From: DATLAN01 sp035527455
GTDB taxonomy: Bacteria > Planctomycetota > Planctomycetia > Pirellulales > Thermoguttaceae
Direction of reading: 5' to 3'
DNA length: 5,642 nucleotides
NCBI GenBank assembly: GCA_035527455.1
Contig: DATLAN010000653.1
Span: 1-5,642, forward strand
The notes beneath the pieces are model-generated. The model ran no database searches, was not told the DNA's origin, and worked only from the letters and a program-made list of their open reading frames with translations. Positions 1-4,362 of this stretch are shown in pieces (position 1 is the first letter of the stretch; every line of letters starts with the position of its first letter). Made by a program: the position numbers and the translations under genes.

Positions 1-506
1 CGTTAACGCTCCAACAGAAGAAGGCCCTTCGCAAGCAACTGTTCGTCGACCCGAAGGTGCAGGGGGCCTTGGTCCTTCGCGTGGTGCTGTATTGGGTGGT
101 TTGCGTGATGACGATCACCTTGATGTTGCTGTGCTGGCGGATCGTGACCGGTCCGGCCCGACTGTTCTACATGCACTTCAGCGAAATGTGGTTCTTCTAC
201 GGTCCGGCGATGGTGGCTTCGTTCCTGTTGCTGCCGCTGGTGATTCTGGACATCATCCGGCTGAGCAACCGTTTCACCGGCCCGCTGTTGCGGCTGCGTC
301 GGGGCGTGCGGGAGTTGGCTCGCGGCGAGCGGGTCGAGCCGATCCATTTTCGCGACGGCGACTACTGGCAAGAGTTCGCCGAGGAGTTCAACGCCCTGGC
401 CGCGCGGATCCAAGGGGAAGAGACCGCCGAGCCGGCCCAACGCGAGCGATTCCCCGAGCATGATCCGCAGCCGGACGAGGAGCCCGTGGGGGTGGGAGTC
501 GAATAG
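1..506 (+). CDS. HAMP-domain membrane protein, 5' end outside window
   Basis: The reading frame is open from the left edge (first whole codon at base 3) to a TAG at 504-506, giving 167 visible residues. The basic and hydrophobic stretch before the first possible GTG (QKKALRKQLFVDPKVQGAL) reads like real protein, so the true start is probably just upstream of the window. Visible residues about 22-48 and 64-85 are two transmembrane helices joined by a short loop of about 15 residues. A HAMP-like coiled-coil linker follows at about 86-136, with the usual proline after the helix (SNRFTGPLLRLRRGVRELARGE) and an E-E-F-N-x-L segment at the second helix. The tail is acidic and disordered. No kinase, cyclase or chemoreceptor signalling domain follows, so the HAMP module stands alone. 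Such short proteins are common in planctomycetes; their function is unknown to me. Its stop lies 40 bp from that of the convergent glycosyltransferase. Confidence 0.85.
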   Translation, partial: LTLQQKKALRKQLFVDPKVQGALVLRVVLYWVVCVMTITLMLLCWRIVTGPARLFYMHFSEMWFFYGPAMVASFLLLPLVILDIIRLSNRFTGPLLRLRRGVRELARGERVEPIHFRDGDYWQEFAEEFNALAARIQGEETAEPAQRERFPEHDPQPDEEPVGVGVE

Positions 507-535
507 CGGCGCGAGGATCCCGTCGGCACGAGGGA

Positions 536-557
536 CGTTAGCGCTTTCACACTAACG
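536..557. repeat. Short inverted repeat in convergent intergenic gap
   Basis: CGTTAG (536-541) and CTAACG (552-557) form a 6-bp perfect stem around a 10-nt loop. The stem overlaps the TGA of the glycosyltransferase gene (547-549 on the minus strand). No U-run follows on either strand, so it is a weak candidate for a terminator. It may be a remnant of an interspersed palindrome. Confidence 0.4.
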
Positions 558-1824
558 CCCGCCGACTGCGATCGGCGGGGTCCGTCGGAGTTTCCCGAGG
601 GCTCCCCCCGGAACGCAGTCCGGGGGCGTTTTTCTTGCGTTCGGCGGGGTTCTCCGACAGCACGCCGCGATACACTTCCGCCACGCCGGCGGCCATGCTG
701 TGTTGGGAGAACTTCTCGGCGTGCCGTGCGAGTGCGCTGGCCCGAAGTGCGTGCCAGTCGACCTGGCCGCTGGTGATTCGCGTGACGGCGTCGGCCAGGT
801 CGTTCGGATCACCCGGCTCGGCGATCAGGCCGTCCTGTCCGTGGCGGATCGCCTCGGGAGTGCCTTCCACGCGGGTGGCCACGACCGGCACGCCGGCCGC
901 CATGGCCTCCAGCACGACCATGGGCAGCCCTTCGCCGAAGAGGCTCGGCAGCACGCACAGGTCCATCCGCTCCAACTCGCGATCGACGTCCCGGGTGAAG
1001 CCGGTCCAATCGACCATGTCGCTGACGCCGAGTTCTTCGGCAAGCTGCTTGATCCGGCGCTCGTACTGCGGGTCTTCGAATCCGCCCACCGCCCGAAGCC
1101 GGACGGGGACGCCTCGGGACTTCAGAATGGCCAAGGCTTGCAGCAGGACCTCGATCCCCTTGCGAGGGCGAAACAGCGCGACGGTGCCGAGCGTCCACTC
1201 CGTTTTGGCCGCATCACGAGCCGCGGCCGGGCGACGGCAGGGCACGCCGTTGGGCACGACGCAGACCGGCTGCCCGGCGGGCCCCGTCCGGCAAACGTGC
1301 CGCGCCAAGCTCTCGGACACGGCGATCAAAGCCGACGCCCGGCGGAGGCTCGCCCGCTCGACCAGGGCGTTGATCCGGCTGCGGCAACGGGCCGTGGTAT
1401 CGCGAGAGGTCGGGCTGTGGACGTGATGGACCAGCGGAATGCCCGTGATCTTCGAGACCATCGCCGCGATCAAAGCGGAGCGGGCCGTGTGGGAGTGGAT
1501 CAAGTCGTAGCCCTCTCGGCGAACGATCCGCACCAACTTCCAGACGGCCCGCAGATCGAACCGGCTTCGCATGGGCACCTCGTACAGCTTTGCCTGCCGG
1601 GATTGCCGCAGGCGGGGAAACCTCCCCGGCTTGATGCAGGCGAAGGCGACCTCGAAACCGTGCTCGCCCAACGAAGAGGCCAGCAGATCCTGGACCCGTT
1701 CGGCACCCGCATAGTGTTCGCCGTTGATCACGTGCAGGACCCGGACCTTGGCAGTTCGGGCGTGTTGCGAGCCGCAGTCGCCGGGGGATGAGGTAGTTCT
1801 TTCGAGCTGTGTCGAAGGTGCCAT
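547..1824 (-). CDS. Glycosyltransferase family 4 (GT-B fold)
   Basis: This is a 425-residue retaining glycosyltransferase, a predicted cytoplasmic enzyme that transfers sugar from a nucleotide-sugar donor, probably during surface polysaccharide assembly. Residues 27-190 form the acceptor-side Rossmann domain, with the opening strand VRVLHVINGEHYAGAERV and its GAER motif at 40-43. The donor-binding domain starts near 211 (TLGTVALFRPRKG, with Arg219, Arg221 and Lys222). It carries the GT4 E-x7-E signature at Glu298 and Glu306 (GEGLPMVVLEAMAAGVPVV), then GTPEAI and DGL-AEPGD. No membrane segment is seen. The ATG at 1824 is the only plausible start before the first strand, but it has no clear Shine-Dalgarno and leaves a 26-residue unstructured leader. 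The last 30 residues are low complexity and overlap a terminator and a palindrome read on the opposite strand, so the original C-terminus may have been shorter. The gene stands alone on its strand in this window. A sigma-54-type promoter lies 69-84 bp upstream. Substrate and product are unknown. Confidence 0.93.
   Translation of the reverse strand: MAPSTQLERTTSSPGDCGSQHARTAKVRVLHVINGEHYAGAERVQDLLASSLGEHGFEVAFACIKPGRFPRLRQSRQAKLYEVPMRSRFDLRAVWKLVRIVRREGYDLIHSHTARSALIAAMVSKITGIPLVHHVHSPTSRDTTARCRSRINALVERASLRRASALIAVSESLARHVCRTGPAGQPVCVVPNGVPCRRPAAARDAAKTEWTLGTVALFRPRKGIEVLLQALAILKSRGVPVRLRAVGGFEDPQYERRIKQLAEELGVSDMVDWTGFTRDVDRELERMDLCVLPSLFGEGLPMVVLEAMAAGVPVVATRVEGTPEAIRHGQDGLIAEPGDPNDLADAVTRITSGQVDWHALRASALARHAEKFSQHSMAAGVAEVYRGVLSENPAERKKNAPGLRSGGSPRETPTDPADRSRRALV
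558..579. repeat. 8-bp-stem hairpin inside the glycosyltransferase 3' end
   Basis: CCCGCCGA (558-565) pairs perfectly with TCGGCGGG (572-579) around the loop CTGCGA. No T-run follows on either strand. The loop and its flanks (GACTGCGATC) closely resemble the reverse complement of the loop region of the neighbouring hairpin at 605-626 (GACTGCGTTC). The two therefore look like an inverted pair of related palindromes. Confidence 0.55.
605..633 (+). terminator. Rho-independent terminator for the HAMP gene
   Basis: CCCCCGGA (605-612) pairs perfectly with TCCGGGGG (619-626) around the 6-nt loop ACGCAG. CG and then TTTTTCTT follow from base 629. This is a classic intrinsic terminator for rightward transcription and would end the HAMP-protein transcript about 100 nt after its stop. 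It lies inside the last 30 codons of the opposite-strand glycosyltransferase ORF. The stem and loop (CCGGAACGCAGTCCGG) also resemble a shortened form of the REP palindrome at 5517-5544. Confidence 0.75.
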
Positions 1825-1891
1825 GTCGTCGGGTCCGGTCTTTTTCTCTTGCGTGCGTCAAGGGCCTGTAGATCCTGCCGGGCCAAATTAC

Positions 1892-1908
1892 GGCAAGCGA
1901 CGTGCCAA
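1892..1908 (-). promoter_or_regulatory. Sigma-54 (-24/-12) promoter of the glycosyltransferase gene
   Basis: Read on the minus strand, the sequence is TTGGCACG-TCGC-TTGC-C. This matches the RpoN consensus YTGGCACG-N4-TTGCW at every position except the final W. The invariant GG (1906-1905) and GC (1894-1893) doublets have the required spacing. Transcription would start near 1881, giving a leader of about 57 nt before the ATG at 1824. Sigma-54 promoters need an AAA+ enhancer-binding activator, and an inverted repeat upstream (1945-1973) is a good candidate for its site. Strand, distance and match quality all agree. I cannot test genome-wide how often this motif occurs by chance. Confidence 0.72.
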
Positions 1909-1944
1909 CGGGACGGCCGTTCCGCCGGCGGGGTCGCCGATGGT

Positions 1945-1973
1945 CGCAAGTCGTTTATCTCTGCCGACTTGCG
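1945..1973. promoter_or_regulatory. Perfect inverted repeat, candidate enhancer-binding (UAS) site
   Basis: CGCAAGTCG (1945-1953) and CGACTTGCG (1965-1973) are perfect inverted repeats separated by the AT-richer TTTATCTCTGC. Half-site centres are 20 bp apart, about two helical turns, as expected for a dimeric regulator. The centre lies about 78 bp upstream of the start predicted from the sigma-54 promoter, within the usual range for enhancer-binding proteins. It could instead be a hairpin in some unannotated RNA. No T-run follows, so it is not a terminator. Confidence 0.5.
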
Positions 1974-2130
1974 GCTTCCGTCATGATGCCGTGGGAGCCT
2001 CGAAGGCAACGCCTCGTGGCGTGCGTGCCCGGGAAAATCCACCCGACGTGATGCCGAAACGCAACGCGGCCTGATTCCCCGACGCCACCGCCTCGGTGTA
2101 ACCGATGGAGCCGGCGGCGCATCCAAACCA

Positions 2131-2300
2131 CTAGCACCAAACGGTTTTTCGGCGGTTCGGCATAAAGTCTGGGATGTTACAGTGGGTGGCACGCCCTGAG
2201 GAACGAAGGGCGTGGTACGTCGGGAAAACACGCCCTTCGTTCCTCAGGGCGTGCCACCCCATAGTTCACGGCAACGACGTCAAGAACCGTTTGGTGCTGG
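2131..2300. mobile_element. 170-bp MITE-like palindromic element with 20-bp outer inverted repeats
   Basis: The outer arms at 2131-2150 and 2281-2300 are inverted repeats matching at 17 of 20 positions, with a perfect 14-bp core (AGCACCAAACGGTT at 2133-2146 and its complement at 2285-2298). Roughly centred between them is the perfect 31-bp inverted repeat at 2184-2259. The whole can fold as one long cruciform or RNA hairpin. It has no transposase and no clear target-site duplication, so it would be a non-autonomous element or a structured 5' region. It ends 23 bp before the zf-HC2 start codon and may influence that gene's expression. Confidence 0.5.
2184..2259. repeat. REPIN-like nested palindrome with perfect 31-bp arms
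   Basis: Bases 2184-2214 and 2229-2259 are exact reverse complements over 31 bp, separated by a 14-nt loop. Each arm is itself a hairpin: CACGCCCT and AGGGCGTG form an 8-bp stem around a 9-nt loop (2190-2214 and 2229-2253). The 8-mer pair thus occurs twice, as in paired inverted REP sequences (REPIN or BIME). Such elements are mobilised in trans by REP-associated tyrosine transposases, none of which is encoded here. The DNA can switch between one long hairpin and two small ones. Confidence 0.8.
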
Positions 2301-2323
2301 AACCCCGCGGCGAAGTATGAATC

Positions 2324-2608
2324 ATGCAATGTAAAGAACTGCTGGCCCTGCTGGGCGAATACGTCGACGGCGAGTTGAGCCGGGAAGACTACGCGATCTT
2401 CGAGAAACACCTCTGCGGCTGCGGTCCGTGCGAGGTCGTCGTGGACAACATCCGCCACACCATCACGGTTTACAGGTGCGGCCAACGGATCGAGTTGCCG
2501 TTCGCTTTGCAGCAACAGCTTCGCGGGGTGCTGCGCGACCGGTGGGAAGCGAAATTCTCGTCCCGGATGGATAGAACGCACGAATGCGGTCACAACAAAC
2601 CGCTCTGA
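2324..2608 (+). CDS. zf-HC2 (anti-sigma-factor-like) zinc-finger protein
   Basis: This is a 94-residue soluble protein with the ZAS/zf-HC2 zinc-binding pattern: Cys3, then His29-x3-Cys33-x2-Cys36 (KHLCGCGPC). They sit in the usual helical context LLALLGEYVDGELSREDYAIFEKHL. In this family, zinc-binding domains often bind sigma factors or act as redox-sensitive switches. This copy has no transmembrane or periplasmic sensor domain and no sigma-factor gene beside it, so an anti-sigma role is only a family-based guess. The segment DNIRHTITVYRCGQRIELP is typical of the small stand-alone members. Additional cysteines are at 31, 52 and 88. The ATG at 2324 is the only start before Cys3 and has only a weak Shine-Dalgarno. 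A well-placed ribosome-binding site 20 bp after its stop leads into the next gene, suggesting one operon with the oxidase. Confidence 0.85.
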   Translation: MQCKELLALLGEYVDGELSREDYAIFEKHLCGCGPCEVVVDNIRHTITVYRCGQRIELPFALQQQLRGVLRDRWEAKFSSRMDRTHECGHNKPL

Positions 2609-2614
2609 ACCGTC

Positions 2615-2619
2615 AGGAG
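2615..2619 (+). promoter_or_regulatory. Ribosome-binding site of the small membrane protein
   Basis: AGGAG lies 9 nt before the ATG at 2629. It is one of the clearest Shine-Dalgarno sequences in the window and strongly supports translation of the tiny ORF. Confidence 0.7.
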
Positions 2620-2628
2620 TCTGAAACC

Positions 2629-2868
2629 ATGGGTTGGAGAGAAATCGGCTTCGTGATCGGGATACTCGTCTTGTGGTTCGCGTTGAACCGTTGGGTCCTG
2701 CCCCGATTCGGCGTGAGCACGTGAATGTCCGGGTCTTGCGCGGTGGATCCGCGCCCGACTGCCGGTTCGCGGGAGGAGCAACCGTCCGATCCGCCCGCGG
2801 TTACGCCGCCTCGGTTCGACGCCAAAGACGACGAACCGCCCCGGGGCGCTTCTGGAAAGGGACCATGA
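2629..2868 (+). CDS. Small membrane protein, candidate selenoprotein with in-frame TGA
   Basis: An ATG with a strong ribosome-binding site opens a 31-codon frame. It encodes a short N-terminus, one transmembrane helix (residues about 6-25, IGFVIGILVLWFALNRWVLP) and PRFGVST before TGA at 2722-2724. The same frame then stays open for 47 more codons to TGA at 2866-2868, starting MSGSC and continuing as a Pro- and charge-rich soluble tail. Read through, the product is 79 residues: anchor, then U32-M-S-G-S-C37, a selenol/thiol pair just outside the membrane helix. A hairpin in the spacing range of a bacterial SECIS follows the TGA. I would expect cysteine at residue 32 in relatives, but that is recollection and not verified. 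The final stop overlaps the next start as ATGA, which fits translation normally reaching 2868. Alternatives are a 31-residue peptide (2629-2724), a nonsense mutation in a decaying gene, or a separate 47-codon ORF from the ATG at 2725. Function is unknown; a membrane-anchored redox role is inferred. Confidence 0.5.
2731..2756 (+). promoter_or_regulatory. Candidate bacterial SECIS hairpin after the in-frame TGA
   Basis: GCGCGG (2738-2743) pairs with CCGCGC (2749-2754) around the 5-nt loop TGGAT. A lower GG/CC pair (2732-2733 with 2755-2756) is possible across a TCTT bulge. The loop begins 19 nt after the TGA, and its second and third bases are G. Bacterial SECIS models call for an apical loop roughly 16-37 nt after UGA with a G in the first two loop positions, so both conditions are met. 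GC-rich DNA forms such hairpins easily, so this is supportive only. Confidence 0.4.
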
Positions 2869-2961
2869 CGGAATCTTCTACAGTCGGCTTTCACGAACTG
2901 GTGTCCCATGGTATGGTTGCTGGGAAGACTCGGCATGAAACCGTGTGAAGCCAAGCAGTAA
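2865..2961 (+). pseudogene. Remnant of a DUF2892 (YgaP-type) membrane protein gene
   Basis: The frame read from 2869 to TAA at 2959-2961 gives RNLLQSAFTNWCPMVWLL followed by GRLGMKPCEAKQ. This is a recognisable C-terminal half of the small DUF2892 inner-membrane family, whose members typically end GLNLLQSAFTG-CP---L-KLG. The first transmembrane helix that should precede it is absent, and no ATG in frame precedes the conserved part. The ATG at 2865, with a GGAAAGGGA ribosome-binding site at 2854-2862 and ATGA overlap with the preceding stop, looks like the original start. Its frame now gives only a 27-codon unrelated peptide ending at 2948. The simplest reading is an internal deletion of about 100 bp near 2869-2871 that joined start and C-terminus out of frame. 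An assembly error could mimic this. Intact relatives are membrane proteins often found with rhodanese and sulfur or redox genes. Confidence 0.65.
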
Positions 2962-2970
2962 CAGCCGGCC

Positions 2971-4362
2971 ATGCACTACCCGTGGTGGTACGTCCCGCAC
3001 CTGACCGCCCCCATGTTGATCGCCGTGGTGGCGGTCCTCCACGTCCTGGTCGCGCATTACGCGGTCGGCGGCGGGCTGTTCCTGGCGGTGGAAGTCGGCC
3101 ACGCCTATAAGACGCGCGACGAGCAGTACCTGGCGTATCTCAAGCGACACGCCAGATTCTTCATCCTCCTGACGGTCGTCTTCGGGGCGATTTCCGGCGC
3201 GGGCATCTGGTGGACGATCGGACTGGCCTCGCCGCTGGCCACCGAAGTGCTGATCCGAACGTTCCTCTTCGCCTGGGCCACCGAATGGGTCTTCTTCGTG
3301 GTGGAACTCATTGCGGCCTTCATCTTTTACTACTACTGGGGCCGGCTCAGTGAGAAGACCCACGTGAAAATCGGCTGGATCTACGCACTGGCCGCGTGGG
3401 TGAGCCTGGTGTTGATCTCCGCGATCATGGCCTTCATGGCCAACCCCGGCCGCTGGCCCTCGGACGGCTCATTCTGGGTCGCGTTCTACAATCCGCAGTT
3501 CCTCCCGCAGACGATCGCGCGGACCGGCGGGGCGTTGTTGCTCAGCTCGCTTTACGTCTACCTGCACGCATCCTTGGCCGTGCCGAGCGAGCGACTGCGC
3601 AACATGATCGCCGCACGTTCGGCCCGGCCGGCGCTGTTGGGCGCGGTGATGATCACCGTCGGAGGGATCGGCTGGTACCTGTTCCTGCCCGCTTCGTCGC
3701 AAGCCGTGTTGCCATCGGCGGCCGTGCTGAATGTGCTGGTGGTGCTGATCTTCGCGCTGACGGCCGCCGTGTTCGCGTTGCTCTACTTCGGGCCCTACCG
3801 CAATCCCGGCTGGCTTTCGCCCGGGTTCGCGTTGACCTTGTTCCTCTTCGGCATCGCGGCGTTTTCGACCGGCGAGTTCATCCGCGAGGCGGTCCGCAAA
3901 CCGTACGTGATCTACAACGTGGTGCTGGGCAACCAGATCCGGCCCGAGGAGGTCGCCACGCTGCAAGCGACCGGCTATCTCGAAGGCGGCACCTGGACCA
4001 AGGCGTTCGTCCGCGAGCATTATCCCGAGGTAATCGAACACGACCGGATCAGCCCGACGCGGTTGCTCGAACTTCCCGCGCAGGATCGCGTCGCCTTGGG
4101 CGAGGTCCTTTTCCAGTACCACTGCAACGACTGCCACGCGCTGCGGCACGGCTACTCGGCCGTAGGCCCGCTGCTCCGCGGGAAGCCGCGAAAGCTGGTG
4201 CTTTCGACGATCGAGCACCTCAGCGAGGCCCATTTCATGATGCCCCCCTGGGCCGGCACGCCCGAGGAGGCCCGGTTGTTGACCGACTACCTGATGGAGA
4301 TCGCGCCCCCGCGGCCCGCAGGCATGGAACCGCTGCTGAACACGTCGGAGGCCGGCCCATGA
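2971..4362 (+). CDS. Cytochrome bd-superfamily oxidase subunit with fused cytochrome c domain (OR-C-like)
   Basis: This is a 463-residue membrane protein with about eight transmembrane helices (roughly 12-32, 63-84, 93-122, 134-156, 185-204, 219-239, 247-274, 283-302) and a C-terminal monohaem cytochrome c domain. CydA-type features: His24 in helix 1 (VLHVLVAHYAVGG), matching the haem b595 ligand His19 of E. coli CydA; Glu105 and Glu112 in helix 3 (EWVFFVVELIAAFIFYYYW); and REAVRKPYV with Glu306 and Arg309, matching the E445-x2-R448-Q-P-W region. There is no Q-loop. The haem c site is Cys385-N-D-Cys388-His389, with Met423 or Met424 (HFMMPPW) as probable distal ligand. This fits the bd families that lack a quinol site and likely take electrons from c-type cytochromes to reduce oxygen. 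The ATG at 2971 has little Shine-Dalgarno and lies 9 bp after the DUF2892 remnant's stop. It overlaps the next gene by ATGA. Haem content and the actual reaction are inferred. Confidence 0.87.
   Translation: MHYPWWYVPHLTAPMLIAVVAVLHVLVAHYAVGGGLFLAVEVGHAYKTRDEQYLAYLKRHARFFILLTVVFGAISGAGIWWTIGLASPLATEVLIRTFLFAWATEWVFFVVELIAAFIFYYYWGRLSEKTHVKIGWIYALAAWVSLVLISAIMAFMANPGRWPSDGSFWVAFYNPQFLPQTIARTGGALLLSSLYVYLHASLAVPSERLRNMIAARSARPALLGAVMITVGGIGWYLFLPASSQAVLPSAAVLNVLVVLIFALTAAVFALLYFGPYRNPGWLSPGFALTLFLFGIAAFSTGEFIREAVRKPYVIYNVVLGNQIRPEEVATLQATGYLEGGTWTKAFVREHYPEVIEHDRISPTRLLELPAQDRVALGEVLFQYHCNDCHALRHGYSAVGPLLRGKPRKLVLSTIEHLSEAHFMMPPWAGTPEEARLLTDYLMEIAPPRPAGMEPLLNTSEAGP

Larger units (their letters stand above)
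1825..2323. other. 499-bp divergent intergenic region
   Basis: The region separates the leftward glycosyltransferase gene from the rightward zf-HC2 gene. The first 150 bp hold the sigma-54 promoter and the inverted repeat described separately. From about 1975 to 2130 I see no convincing gene, RNA or promoter. From 2131 to 2300 there is a nested palindromic element. The open frames here are rich in Arg and Pro, cross the palindromes, and look like non-coding high-GC sequence. No confident promoter for the rightward operon is recognisable. Confidence 0.7.

Noticed and set aside
700..1791. Plus-strand 363-codon frame opposite the glycosyltransferase.
   Set aside because: It is a codon-bias shadow. 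The minus-strand frame has complete GT4 motifs.
2187..2204. TGGCACG within the 31-bp palindrome as a sigma-54 -24 box for the zf-HC2 operon.
   Set aside because: The matching -12 position reads GAGG, not TTGC. The motif is part of the repeat.
1728..2231. Minus-strand 167-codon frame across the intergenic region.
   Set aside because: It starts inside the palindrome, is rich in Arg and Pro, has no domain-like pattern, and overlaps the 5' end of the glycosyltransferase gene and its promoter.
2174..2320. Plus-strand 48-codon ORF ending VHGNDVKNRLVLEPRGEV, stopping 3 bp before the zf-HC2 start.
   Set aside because: The last third looks somewhat protein-like, but most of the frame is the palindrome itself and there is no ribosome-binding site. 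Probably chance.
2291..2321. TTGGTG and TATGAA as a sigma-70 promoter for the zf-HC2 gene.
   Set aside because: The spacing is 19 bp and the -10 box would end 2 bp from the start codon. The TTGGTG is part of the outer inverted repeat.
2634..2948. Plus-strand 104-codon frame across the small-gene region.
   Set aside because: It would need a TTG start, is full of arginine, and overlaps the much better supported small membrane protein. Only its last 27 codons coincide with the original DUF2892 start.
3396..4358. Long plus-strand frame upstream of the second oxidase subunit, which would make a 698-residue protein.
   Set aside because: This part is Arg- and Ala-rich and overlaps the well-supported first subunit in another frame. 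The ATG at 4359 with GGAGG upstream is the clear start.
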